Shown piece after piece: positions 7,248 through 15,103 of a stretch of DNA of 22,548 nt. Source of the stretch: HRBIN16 sp049969495 (GTDB lineage Bacteria; Armatimonadota; HRBIN16); contig JBMFOT010000056.1 in the NCBI GenBank assembly GCA_049969495.1, positions 1 to 22,548 on the forward strand, written 5' to 3'. Position numbers and translations under genes: made by a program. Position 1 is the first letter of the stretch. Each line of letters starts with the position of its first letter. Under the pieces are notes generated by a model. The model had not been told where the DNA came from, searched no databases, and saw only the letters and a list, made by a program, of their open reading frames with translations.

Positions 7248-7742
7248 ATGCATTTCACCAAGCCATCTCCGCCCTCAGACGACAAACGGTGGCGTATTGT
7301 GGAAGCCACCATGCGTCGGCACGGGTATGATCACAACGCATTGATTGAAACGCTGCACTCAGTCCAGCAGACCTTCGGGTATCTGGACACAGAGGCGTTG
7401 CAATATGTATCCAAGGCACTTCGGGTGCCTTTGAGCAAGGTGTACGGAGTGGCTACCTTCTACCACTTCTTCACCCTGAAGCCGCAGGGCGAACATACCT
7501 GCGTGGTATGCATGGGAACCGCCTGCTACATTAAGGGCGCTCCTCACGTGGTGGCTGCCATATCGGAGAAATACCAGATACAACCGGGAGAGACCACAGC
7601 GGACGGCAAGGTGTCGTTACTCACGGCTCGTTGTATCGGTGCCTGTGGCTTGGCGCCTGCAGTGGTGTTCGACGGTGAGGTCGCGGGTAAGGTGACTCCC
7701 GAAGAGGCGTTAAAACGGATTGGGAGGTGGACTGACCAATGA
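7248..7742 (+). CDS. hoxE: NAD-reducing [NiFe] hydrogenase, [2Fe-2S] subunit HoxE (NuoE-like)
   Basis: 164 residues from ATG 7248, preceded by GGAGGAAG (7233-7240). This start gives the usual HoxE/NuoE length, while an in-frame start at 7020 would add 76 atypical residues. The thioredoxin-like [2Fe-2S] domain shows C88-x4-C93 (CMGTAC) and C129-x3-C133 (CIGAC), plus the family motifs SKVYGVATFYHFF and GLAP. HoxE sits with HoxF and HoxU in the diaphorase module, passing electrons between NAD(H) and the hydrogenase module. It is the first gene of hoxEFUYHW and overlaps hoxF by four bases. On its own NuoE is very similar, but the downstream hoxYH genes decide the assignment. Confidence 0.9.
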   Translation: MHFTKPSPPSDDKRWRIVEATMRRHGYDHNALIETLHSVQQTFGYLDTEALQYVSKALRVPLSKVYGVATFYHFFTLKPQGEHTCVVCMGTACYIKGAPHVVAAISEKYQIQPGETTADGKVSLLTARCIGACGLAPAVVFDGEVAGKVTPEEALKRIGRWTDQ

Positions 7743-9373
7743 CACCGGAAGAACTGCGTAAGCTGGTTGAGTCTCAGCAGGAGGAGGCTCGCCTCGAACC
7801 TCGGCATCGCATCAAGATATGCGTAGCGGCTGGGTGTTTGTCTGCGGGGAGCGACCGCGTCCGGGAGGCTCTGCAGAGAGAGATCGCTCAGCGTGGATTG
7901 GAAAGCGAGTGCGAGGTCAAAGGGGTCGGTTGTTTGGGGCTGTGTACAGCAGGACCGCTGATGCTGGTGGAACCCGAGGGCGTAATGTACCAGGGGGTCA
8001 CAGAGCAAGACGTCCCTGCCCTTGTCGAAAGCCTAGGGAACAAGCCGGTAGAGCAGCTGGTATGCCCCTCCGACATGTCCTTCTTTACCAAGCAGTACAA
8101 GATTGTGCTGGAAAACAGCGGGGTCATTGATCCCGAGAAGATAGAAGACTACATCGCCCGCAACGGTTACGCTGCGCTGGCTCGTGTGCTGGAGGGGATG
8201 ACGCCTCAGGAGGTGATTGACGAGATTACCCGTAGTGGCTTGCGCGGGCGCGGCGGCGCAGGATATCCGACGGGCTTGAAATGGAGCACTGTTGCCAAAG
8301 CGGGAGGCAGTCGCAAATTCGTTATCTGTAACGCGGACGAAGGTGACCCCGGCGCCTTTATGGACCGAAGCGTGTTGGAGAGCGATCCCCACCGTGTGCT
8401 GGAAGGCATGGCGATTGCCGCGTATGCGGTAGGAGCTAGCCAGGGGTTCCTCTACGTGCGTGCGGAGTACCCGTTGGCGGTCAAGCGTCTGCGCACCGCT
8501 ATTCGGCAAGCGGAGCGTCTTGGTTTGCTGGGGAACAACATCTGCGGGACAACCTTTAGCTTCCATGTGGATATCCGTCTGGGGGCGGGTGCCTTTGTGT
8601 GCGGCGAGGAAACAGCCCTCATCGCCTCCATCGAGGGCAAGCGCGGACAGCCGCGTCCCCGTCCGCCCTATCCTGCTGAGTACGGATTATGGGGTTATCC
8701 CACCCTGATTAACAATGTGGAGACCTTCGCCAACGTCGCACCTATCATCCGCAACGGTGGCGACTGGTTCGCCAGAATCGGTACGGAGAAGAGCAAGGGA
8801 ACGAAGGTATTCGCGCTCGCAGGACGTGTGAGAAACACCGGTTTGATCGAGGTGCCGATGGGTATCACCCTTCGCGAGATTATCTTCGACATCGGTGGCG
8901 GTATTCCCGATGGGCACACGTTTAAGGCGGTACAGACCGGCGGGCCTTCGGGTGGATGTATTCCCGATCAGTACCTGGATATGCCTGTGGACTACGAGTC
9001 GCTGGCGAAGGTCGGCTCCATCATGGGCTCGGGAGGTATGATCGTGATGGACGAGACCTCCTGCATGGTGGATGTGGCGAAGTTCTTTATGGACTTCTGC
9101 GTTTCCGAGTCCTGCGGCAAGTGTGTGCCTTGCCGGGTTGGTACAGCCCAAATGTACCACCTTTTGAACAAGATTACCTCCGGCGAGGCAACCATGGAAG
9201 ACCTTGCCTTGCTGGAGGAACTGTGCGACATGGTGAAGTACACCAGCCTGTGTGGACTGGGGCAAACTGCACCCAACCCCGTGCTGAGCACACTCCAGTA
9301 CTTCCGCGAGGAGTACATTGCCCACATTGTGGACAAGCAGTGCCCTGCCGGGGTTTGTCAGATGCGTCAATAG
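7739..9373 (+). CDS. hoxF: NAD-reducing [NiFe] hydrogenase, FMN/NAD-binding diaphorase subunit HoxF (NuoF-like)
   Basis: 544 residues; ATG 7739 overlaps the hoxE stop (ATGA). N-terminal thioredoxin-like [2Fe-2S] domain: C28/C33 and C65/C69 (CVAAGC, GCLGLC). Then the FMN-binding GRGGAGYPTGLKW (170-182), the NAD site GAGAFVCGEETAL (282-294), and the N3-type [4Fe-4S] ligands ESCGKCVPC (C459, C462, C465) with C505. It transfers hydride electrons between NAD(P)H and the iron-sulfur chain. The C-terminus stops just after KQCPAGVC. In related HndC/HydB proteins that segment leads into a two-[4Fe-4S] ferredoxin domain, which is absent here. Flanked by hoxE and, 11 bases on, hoxU. Confidence 0.93.
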   Translation: MTPEELRKLVESQQEEARLEPRHRIKICVAAGCLSAGSDRVREALQREIAQRGLESECEVKGVGCLGLCTAGPLMLVEPEGVMYQGVTEQDVPALVESLGNKPVEQLVCPSDMSFFTKQYKIVLENSGVIDPEKIEDYIARNGYAALARVLEGMTPQEVIDEITRSGLRGRGGAGYPTGLKWSTVAKAGGSRKFVICNADEGDPGAFMDRSVLESDPHRVLEGMAIAAYAVGASQGFLYVRAEYPLAVKRLRTAIRQAERLGLLGNNICGTTFSFHVDIRLGAGAFVCGEETALIASIEGKRGQPRPRPPYPAEYGLWGYPTLINNVETFANVAPIIRNGGDWFARIGTEKSKGTKVFALAGRVRNTGLIEVPMGITLREIIFDIGGGIPDGHTFKAVQTGGPSGGCIPDQYLDMPVDYESLAKVGSIMGSGGMIVMDETSCMVDVAKFFMDFCVSESCGKCVPCRVGTAQMYHLLNKITSGEATMEDLALLEELCDMVKYTSLCGLGQTAPNPVLSTLQYFREEYIAHIVDKQCPAGVCQMRQ

Positions 9374-9384
9374 GAGGATCATCG

Positions 9385-10104
9385 ATGAATCAGCCAGTTC
9401 GCGTCAAAACGCTGAAGATAGACGATCGCGATGTAAGTGGTCGCGAAGACGAGACCATCCTAGAGGTCGCCCGGCAAAACGGTATCTTCATCCCCACACT
9501 GTGTAACCTGGAAGGGCTGACACCCATCGGCGCGTGCCGATTGTGTCTGGTAGAGATCAAGGGTGTGTCGCGGCTGCTACCTGCGTGCGTGGCGCGGGTC
9601 GAAGAGGGGATGGAGGTATACACTCAGTCCGAGCGACTGCAAAAGTATCGCCGAATGGTGCTGGAGTTGCTCTTCTCCGAGCGCAACCACATCTGCTCGG
9701 TGTGTGTGGTGAACGGGCACTGCGAGTTGCAGAATCTGGCGCAGGTACTGGGCATGACGCATGTGAGCGTGCCCTACCGTTTTCCGCGTCTGCCTGTGGA
9801 TGCCAGCCACGAGCGGTTTGTGATCGACCACAACCGGTGTATCCTGTGCACGCGGTGCGTGCGCGTGTGCGACGAGATTGAAGGTGCGCACACCTGGGAT
9901 GTGATGGGGCGTGGTATAGACAGCCGGGTCATCACCGACCTGAACCAACCGTGGGGCGAATCCGAAACCTGCACCAGCTGTGGCAAGTGTGTGAATGTCT
10001 GTCCCACGGGTGCGCTGTTTGAGAAGGGCAAGCCGGTCACCGAACGGCTGAAGAAACGTCAGTTTCTGCCCTACCTCACCATGATGCGGGAGGAACGGCG
10101 ATGA
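9385..10104 (+). CDS. hoxU: NAD-reducing [NiFe] hydrogenase, iron-sulfur subunit HoxU (NuoG N-terminal-like)
   Basis: 239 residues; ATG 9385 follows AGGAGG (9372-9377). Cluster ligands in order: a plant-ferredoxin-like [2Fe-2S] site C40, C51, C54, C68; a His-ligated [4Fe-4S] site H102-I-C104-x2-C107-x5-C113; and a two-cluster ferredoxin domain C152-x2-C155-x2-C158-x3-C162 and C196-x2-C199-x2-C202-x3-C206. This full set is what HoxU uses to connect HoxF to HoxY. The short length, without the molybdopterin-like domain of NuoG, separates it from complex I. It overlaps hoxY by four bases. Confidence 0.93.
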   Translation: MNQPVRVKTLKIDDRDVSGREDETILEVARQNGIFIPTLCNLEGLTPIGACRLCLVEIKGVSRLLPACVARVEEGMEVYTQSERLQKYRRMVLELLFSERNHICSVCVVNGHCELQNLAQVLGMTHVSVPYRFPRLPVDASHERFVIDHNRCILCTRCVRVCDEIEGAHTWDVMGRGIDSRVITDLNQPWGESETCTSCGKCVNVCPTGALFEKGKPVTERLKKRQFLPYLTMMREERR

Positions 10105-10634
10105 GCAGAAAACGCATCGCGACCGTGTGGCTGGACGGCTGCTCCGGATGTCACATGTCCTTTCTGGATATGGACGAACGGTTGATCGAGGTGTTCCAGC
10201 AGGCGGATTTAGTCTATAGCCCCCTGGTAGACCTGAAGGAGTTTCCCGAGAACGTGGATATTACCCTAGTCGAAGGGGCGGTGAGCAGCGAGGAAGACCT
10301 ACACAAGATTCGAGTGGTGCGCGAGCGCACGAAGATACTGGTGGCTTTTGGCGATTGCGCAGTGACTGGCAATGTACCCTCCATGCGCAACCCGTTTGGA
10401 GCGAATGCCACCCTGCAGCGGGCTTATGTGGAGAACGTGACCTTGCACCCACAGGTGCCTCGGGAAGCCATCCCCGCGCTTTTAGAGAGGGTTCGCCCCG
10501 TACATGAGGTGGTGAAGGTGGATGTGTTCATTCCGGGATGTCCGCCTTCGGCACAGACCATTTTCCTCACGCTCAGCGACCTTCTAGCGGATCGGATGCC
10601 GGACATGGCAAAGCTGACGCGCTTTGGAGCGTAA
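10101..10634 (+). CDS. hoxY: NAD-reducing [NiFe] hydrogenase small subunit HoxY
   Basis: 177 residues, ATG 10101 overlapping the hoxU stop. The proximal [4Fe-4S] ligands are C14 and C17 (DGCSGCHMS), C86 (AFGDCAVTG) and C147 (IPGCPPS), the standard small-subunit pattern. There is no twin-arginine signal and no C-terminal medial/distal cluster domain. That fits the short cytoplasmic HoxY of group 3d hydrogenases, not the membrane-bound uptake types. It carries electrons between the Ni-Fe site of HoxH and the diaphorase. hoxH follows 11 bases later. Confidence 0.93.
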   Translation: MSRKRIATVWLDGCSGCHMSFLDMDERLIEVFQQADLVYSPLVDLKEFPENVDITLVEGAVSSEEDLHKIRVVRERTKILVAFGDCAVTGNVPSMRNPFGANATLQRAYVENVTLHPQVPREAIPALLERVRPVHEVVKVDVFIPGCPPSAQTIFLTLSDLLADRMPDMAKLTRFGA

Positions 10635-10645
10635 GGAGGTATAAC

Positions 10646-12067
10646 ATGGCACAGACGATTAGCATAGACCCTATCACGCGCATCGAGGGACATGCCAAAA
10701 TCACCATCCAGCTGGATGACCAGGGTATCGTGCGTGATGCGCGTATCCATATTACCCAGTTTCGCGGTTTCGAGAAGCTGTGCGAGGGACGGCGATTCAG
10801 CGAAATGCCTGCGCTCACCGCACGCATCTGCGGGATATGCCCTGTTAGTCACCTTGTCGCTTCTGGCAAGGCATGTGACGCTCTGCTGGCGGTGAGCATC
10901 CCCGCAACAGCGGAGAAGCTGCGGCGCATCTTCAACCTGGCGCAACTGGTACAATCGCATGCGCTTAGCTTCTTCCATCTCTCTTCGCCAGACTTTCTGC
11001 TGGGCATGGATGCCGATCCTGCCGTGCGCAACATCGTAGGCGTTGTGCAGACCAACCCACAGATGGCGCGCGATGGTATCCGTCTGCGCCAGATCGGTCA
11101 GCAGATAATTGAGTGGCTGGCGGGCAAGCGCATTCACCCCTCGTGGATTGTGCCAGGCGGGGTGGCGCAACCGCTCAGCGCGGAGAAGCGTGAGCAGATG
11201 CTGGCAAGCATCCCCGAAGCCATTGACATCACCCAGCGCGCCATCGCCTGGTTCAAAAACATCCTCCACCAGTTTAGTGAGGAGATACAGACCTTCGCGA
11301 ACTTCCCTTCGCTGTTTATGGGGCTGGTCACCGACACTGGCACCCTGGAGCACTACGACGGCATGCTGCGCGTGGTAGATTCGGCAGGTAACGTGATCGC
11401 CGATAAAATAAACCCCGATCACTATCAGGATTATATCGGCGAAGCGGTGGAACCCTGGACCTACCTGAAGTTCCCCTACTACAAGCCGATTGGCTATCCA
11501 GAGGGGATGTATCGGGTGGGACCGCTGGCACGGTTGAACTTGATCGACCGATGTGGCACGCCACGTGCGGATGAAGCGTGGGCAGAGTTCCGTACCCTGG
11601 AGCGAGGGGCGGTGCTCAGCTCGTTCCATTACCACTATGCCCGCCTGATTGAAATACTGTACGGGCTGGAGCGTATCCAGCAGCTACTGCATGAGCCGGA
11701 TATCCTCGATACGCGCGTGCAGGCGATGGCAGGGCCCAACCGCAGCGAGGGCATCGGTGTGGCGGAAGCACCCCGCGGTACACTCATCCACCACTATCGC
11801 ATCGATAAAGATGGGTTGATTACCTGGGCGAATCTGATTATCGCCACCGGACACAACAACCTCGCGATGAATCGAGGTATCTTGCAGGCAGCGAAACACT
11901 TTGTGAAGGGCGACCGCATCCAGGAGGGAATGCTCAACCGGGTGGAAGCAGTCATCCGCTGCTTTGACCCCTGCCTCAGCTGCTCCACACACGCTGTGGG
12001 GCAGATGCCGCTGCACATCCAGCTGCTTTCGCCCTCTGGCGAGGTACTGGATGAGGTGAGGCGGTAA
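10646..12067 (+). CDS. hoxH: NAD-reducing [NiFe] hydrogenase large (catalytic) subunit HoxH
   Basis: 473 residues; ATG 10646 after AAGGAGG. Ni-Fe ligands: the L1 motif RICGICPVSH with C62 and C65, and the L2 motif DPCLSCSTH (441-449) with C443 and C446. The early RIEGHA block is also present. A 24-residue tail follows H449 (beginning AVGQMPLH), as expected for a precursor cut by a specific protease after metal insertion. A protease gene (hoxW) follows directly. The enzyme cleaves or makes H2, coupled through HoxYUFE to NAD(P). Accessory hyp genes needed for Ni-Fe(CN)2CO assembly are not in this window. Confidence 0.95.
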   Translation: MAQTISIDPITRIEGHAKITIQLDDQGIVRDARIHITQFRGFEKLCEGRRFSEMPALTARICGICPVSHLVASGKACDALLAVSIPATAEKLRRIFNLAQLVQSHALSFFHLSSPDFLLGMDADPAVRNIVGVVQTNPQMARDGIRLRQIGQQIIEWLAGKRIHPSWIVPGGVAQPLSAEKREQMLASIPEAIDITQRAIAWFKNILHQFSEEIQTFANFPSLFMGLVTDTGTLEHYDGMLRVVDSAGNVIADKINPDHYQDYIGEAVEPWTYLKFPYYKPIGYPEGMYRVGPLARLNLIDRCGTPRADEAWAEFRTLERGAVLSSFHYHYARLIEILYGLERIQQLLHEPDILDTRVQAMAGPNRSEGIGVAEAPRGTLIHHYRIDKDGLITWANLIIATGHNNLAMNRGILQAAKHFVKGDRIQEGMLNRVEAVIRCFDPCLSCSTHAVGQMPLHIQLLSPSGEVLDEVRR

Positions 12068-12093
12068 GCTCTGTGTCTTGCTAGGCGTAAAGA

Positions 12094-12114
12094 GGGGCGC
12101 GTTCACCGCGCCCC
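12094..12114 (+). repeat. strong GC hairpin between hoxH and hoxW
   Basis: GGGGCGCG (12094-12101) and CGCGCCCC (12107-12114) form a perfect 8-bp stem with a 5-base loop. No T-run follows; the next bases are the hoxW ribosome site. It is therefore more likely an mRNA-stabilising or translation-tuning hairpin than a terminator. Confidence 0.6.
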
Positions 12115-12132
12115 AGGGAGAAGACAAGCATC

Positions 12133-12705
12133 GTGTGTGACACTCTACTGGTCATCGGCTACGGGAACACCCTTCGGCAAGATGACGGCTTCGGCTGGCG
12201 GGTCGCGGAGCGTCTGCTCCAGGAACAGGTGGAAGGGGTACAGGTTATTGCCTGTCACCAGCTCACCCCCGAGCTCGCCGAATCACTCAGCCGGTGCCGC
12301 ATCGCCGTTTTCGTGGATGCACGGGAGGGCAAGCCGGTGGGAAAGATAGAGTGCGAAATCGTCGATGTTTCCCCCTCGCCAAACGCCTCTTTCACTCATG
12401 CGTCGCCCCCCGCCGACCTATGTCTTCTGGCGCAGGTACTTTACGGTTCGGCTCCGGCGCGGGCATATCTGCTCACCGTGCGCAGTGTGTATTTCGAGCA
12501 TGGTGAGGGGCTGTCGCCCGCAGTGCAAGAGGCGGTGGACCAGGCGGTAGCTGCCATCCGACGTTTCGCCCTTCGCGTTGCTTCAGGCGAGCGCGTGGCT
12601 TCACTGTCGCTGGAAGACGACCGGTTGTGTGATCTCGATGCTTCGCGAGCCGAATCGTCACATGGAGTTAACTTCCAGCGTGATGGGGTTATTGCTGAGG
12701 GATGA
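12133..12705 (+). CDS. hoxW: HoxH-specific hydrogenase maturation endopeptidase HoxW
   Basis: 190 residues from GTG 12133, with GGGAGAAG about eight bases upstream. The N-terminus LLVIGYGNTLRQDDGFGWRVAERL is the HybD/HycI/HoxW family block, whose acidic residue near GNxLRxDDGxG senses bound nickel. The second acidic position lies in VFVDAREG (about 54-61), and the late H-G-E motif is in FEHGEGLSP. The family removes the C-terminal extension of the large subunit once nickel is in place. The substrate is clearly the adjacent HoxH. The last 40 residues or so are unusually polar and not conserved in the family as I know it. A small ORF overlaps this end. Confidence 0.9.
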   Translation: MCDTLLVIGYGNTLRQDDGFGWRVAERLLQEQVEGVQVIACHQLTPELAESLSRCRIAVFVDAREGKPVGKIECEIVDVSPSPNASFTHASPPADLCLLAQVLYGSAPARAYLLTVRSVYFEHGEGLSPAVQEAVDQAVAAIRRFALRVASGERVASLSLEDDRLCDLDASRAESSHGVNFQRDGVIAEG

Positions 12706-12859
12706 GGTTCACCGAGTGTTGCCACGTGTCGCTCGTTGTTCATCGCTGTCCTTCTTCATCGAAGAGCTTCTTGAAGAAAAACTGATGGCGGAAAGGGGAG
12801 TTCGGCACATAGTGCAGTATAATGGTGGTAAGAAGATGTACAAGGGAGGATGCAGATGA
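12662..12859 (+). CDS. possible small protein, ribbon-helix-helix/antitoxin-like
   Basis: 65 codons from ATG 12662, starting inside the end of hoxW (44-base overlap, other frame) and ending inside the bioY start. The middle, DEVHRVLPRVARCSSLSFFIEELLEEKLM, has the look of small antitoxin-like proteins (a short strand, then 'lsxfixelleekl' helices). No toxin gene follows and no clear ribosome site precedes it. The tail (NGGKKMYKGGCR) is translated promoter and Shine-Dalgarno DNA of bioY, so this may be the 5' part of a decayed antitoxin gene. Confidence 0.3.
   Translation: MELTSSVMGLLLRDEVHRVLPRVARCSSLSFFIEELLEEKLMAERGVRHIVQYNGGKKMYKGGCR
12818..12823 (+). promoter_or_regulatory. -10 element of bioY
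   Basis: A perfect TATAAT lies 38 bases before the bioY ATG. No good -35 is visible at 16-18 bases upstream (G-rich there), so an activator or a weak promoter is likely. No BirA-type palindromic operator is evident around it. Confidence 0.45.
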
Positions 12860-13425
12860 CCTATACAGACGTCTTTCGCCCCAAAGTAAAGCCTTACAGC
12901 CTGCTTTACGACCTCCTTTGCGTTGTGGGCGGTACGTTGTTTATCGCTTTGGCAGCACGCTTTGCTATCTCTCTCCCTTTCAGCCCTGTGCCCATTACGG
13001 GACAGACTCTGGCGGTGCTTTTGACCGGGGTATTGCTGGGCAGCCGGCGAGCCGGTTGGTGCGTGCTGACCTATCTGGTGGAGGGGAGCGCTGGGCTACC
13101 TGTTTTTGCAGGTGGTAAGTCGGGGATAGTGTATCTGCTTGGACCAACAGGAGGTTATCTGTTGGGCTTTGTGCCCGCTGCGATGCTTGCCGGGTGGTTG
13201 GCAGAGAAGGGATGGGACAGACGATTTGGTACAGCTTTCGCTGCGATGGTGCTGGGCAATGTAGTTATCTACATCTGCGGGCTGCCGTGGCTGGCGTGCT
13301 TTGTGGGCATCGAGAAGGTGTTGGTAGTGGGATGCCTGCCTTTCATACCCGGAGACCTGATGAAGGCACTGTTGGCAACGATGATGCTACCCATCGGCTG
13401 GAGGGTGCTGAAACAGATCGAGTAA
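12856..13425 (+). CDS. bioY: biotin ECF transporter S component BioY
   Basis: 189 residues from ATG 12856. An ATG at 12850 abuts the AGGGAGG site (12843-12849) and is too close, so the second ATG is preferred. Six hydrophobic segments are visible. BioY family landmarks: the SLPFSPVPITGQTLAVLLTGVLLG block (in two parts, FSPVPITGQTLAV and LLTGVLLGSRRAG), YLVEGSAGLPVFAGGKSG, LLGPTGGYLLGF and FIPGDLMKALLA. It binds and imports biotin, alone or with an energising EcfAAT module. No ECF ATPase genes are adjacent, so either a shared module is encoded elsewhere or it works solitary. It converges on the MFS gene with only nine bases between. Confidence 0.92.
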   Translation: MTYTDVFRPKVKPYSLLYDLLCVVGGTLFIALAARFAISLPFSPVPITGQTLAVLLTGVLLGSRRAGWCVLTYLVEGSAGLPVFAGGKSGIVYLLGPTGGYLLGFVPAAMLAGWLAEKGWDRRFGTAFAAMVLGNVVIYICGLPWLACFVGIEKVLVVGCLPFIPGDLMKALLATMMLPIGWRVLKQIE

Positions 13426-13434
13426 GCCCCCTTT

Positions 13435-14604
13435 TCATGCAAGGTGCCGGTTGTGTCCGCGTGCCAACACGATGAAAACCACCAGCGCTGCCATCTGCGT
13501 CAGCACTGAAAATGTGACTAATGCCAACAGCGAGCGGTCGTATAACCACCCCATCAGTGCACTACCAGCAAACCATGCCAGCCCGTAGCCCGTGTGGAAG
13601 ACCCCATAGCCCGTACCACGACGGTCGGAAGGGATGAGACGCGCTACCGCTGCACGCATCACCGATTCTTGTGCGCTCATGCCGATGCCCCACAGGATGG
13701 CTCCGGTCACCGCTTCGAAGAAGCCGCCCAGAAACGCCAACGGGGCAAAACCGGCGGAAATCAGCGTCGCCAGAACCAGCGTAGCGAAGCCAATCCGGTC
13801 AAACAACCGTCCCAGCGCAAGCGCACCCACTGCGTCCACACCCATCGCCAGCGCGTAAAACAGGGCGATATGGCTGGAAGAGACCAGCTGCTGTTTGCCA
13901 AAGTGATACGCCATCAGCGGAAAGTCGGCGTAGCCTGCCGCGACCAGCCCCACTGCCCCCAGGTACAGCCAGTAGGTACGGGTGAACCCTTGCGTCTGCA
14001 GTGCGACCGTCTTCATCTCTAAATCCTGCGGACGGGGAAACAGGGAGCGTGCAATAGTAAGTGTAATCAACGCCAGCAGCGCAGGCACGAGCAGCACGGC
14101 GAAGCCCGTCCGGTAGTCGTTATGGAAGGAGAGGGTAGCGAAAACAATCAGCGGTCCCAGCACCGCGCCTATCTGGTCCATCGCCTCGTGCAGACCGAAT
14201 CCCCATCCGTGCCCCATCTGTCTGGTGGCGTGCGAGAGCATCGCGTCGCGGGCAGGGGTGCGGATGGCTTTGCCGAACCGTTCTACCACAATCAGCGTGG
14301 ACGCCAGCAACCAGTGCCCCGTCAGGGCGAGTAGAGGAACCGCCAGCAGGTTCACTGTATAGCCGGTGAAGGTGAGCAGCCAGTAGCGGCGCGTGCGGTC
14401 ACTAAGGTAGCCGGAGGCAAGACGCAGCACATAGCCTACCAGCTCCCCCAGCCCAGACACGAAACCCACCACCGCTCCGCTGGCACCCAGCGTGCCCAGG
14501 AAAGGGCCCGTGATACTGCGTGCGCCTTCGTAGGTCATATCCGCGCAAAGGCTCACCAGTCCCAGCAGCACAACGAAAAGCACAGAACGTGAGAGTGTTT
14601 TCAC
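13435..14604 (-). CDS. major facilitator superfamily transporter
   Basis: 389 residues from GTG 14604. A GGGGG stretch lies about 12 bases upstream, so the start is moderately certain. The protein is almost wholly hydrophobic with about 12 membrane segments in two halves. MFS loop signatures are seen: GYLSDRTRRYW after segment 2 and ERFGKAIRTPARDAMLS in the N-half, then LGRLFDRIGFATLVLATL in the C-half. Substrate is unknown. The motif set recalls drug/small-molecule or 'sugar/nickel-type' MFS_1 members. It lies 62 bases after the uspA stop on the same strand and may be the last gene of the riboswitch-led operon, but it could also have its own promoter. Confidence 0.8.
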   Translation of the reverse strand: MKTLSRSVLFVVLLGLVSLCADMTYEGARSITGPFLGTLGASGAVVGFVSGLGELVGYVLRLASGYLSDRTRRYWLLTFTGYTVNLLAVPLLALTGHWLLASTLIVVERFGKAIRTPARDAMLSHATRQMGHGWGFGLHEAMDQIGAVLGPLIVFATLSFHNDYRTGFAVLLVPALLALITLTIARSLFPRPQDLEMKTVALQTQGFTRTYWLYLGAVGLVAAGYADFPLMAYHFGKQQLVSSSHIALFYALAMGVDAVGALALGRLFDRIGFATLVLATLISAGFAPLAFLGGFFEAVTGAILWGIGMSAQESVMRAAVARLIPSDRRGTGYGVFHTGYGLAWFAGSALMGWLYDRSLLALVTFSVLTQMAALVVFIVLARGHNRHLA

Positions 14605-14666
14605 AAGGCATATGCCCCCTCGGTGAAAGGCAAGGTGAGCTTCTCGTTCCGTTGGGTCATCTCCTT

Positions 14667-15089
14667 CTATTTAGCCACCAGCACATGGCAAGGCACATGC
14701 GTGACGATAGAGGAGGCGGTACTGCCGAACACCCGCTCGTGCAGGGTGGAATGCCCCTGGTGTCCGATAACCACCAGGTCTACCTGATGGTGCTTCACGA
14801 AATCCACGATAGACCACACCTCATGTCCGGTCACGATATGTGTTTGCACGGGCACATCCGCCAGCTGCGCGGCGAGGTGCACCTGCCGTTCGAGCTGGGC
14901 GAAGTAGGCGTCGCGCTGCTGTTTCACCTCCTCGTATTCGCCGATAGTGGCGGCATATTTGGGCAGGTCTTCTTCCACCATCACCACGTGCAGTTCGGAT
15001 TCCAGAACCTTCGCCAGCGCAAGCCCTGTATTTAAAGCGCGCTCCGCCCCCTCCGAACCGTCAAAACCGACCAGGATGCGTGTATACAT
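14667..15089 (-). CDS. universal stress protein UspA family
   Basis: 140 residues; ATG 15089 preceded by GGAGGAGG. Single Usp domain: N-terminal YTRILVGFDGSEGAERALNTGLALA, then DLVVIGHQGHSTLHERVFGSTAS, which contains the ATP-binding G-x2-G-x9-G-S/T pattern (GHQG...FGST). The protein should therefore be an ATP-binding type Usp. Its gene begins 14 bases after the antiporter gene and is almost surely cotranscribed with it. Usp proteins are commonly paired with transporters as nucleotide-sensing regulatory partners. Here the likely job is a stress response linked to the antiporter and the upstream riboswitch. Confidence 0.9.
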   Translation of the reverse strand: MYTRILVGFDGSEGAERALNTGLALAKVLESELHVVMVEEDLPKYAATIGEYEEVKQQRDAYFAQLERQVHLAAQLADVPVQTHIVTGHEVWSIVDFVKHHQVDLVVIGHQGHSTLHERVFGSTASSIVTHVPCHVLVAK

Positions 15090-15103
15090 ATTCGTTCCTC
15101 CTC

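Noticed and set aside
9318..12127. Many long antisense and alternate-frame ORFs across the hox genes (for example 10424-11635 minus, 8956-9384 plus)
   Set aside because: They mirror high-G+C, strongly conserved hydrogenase genes on the other frames and contain no family motifs.
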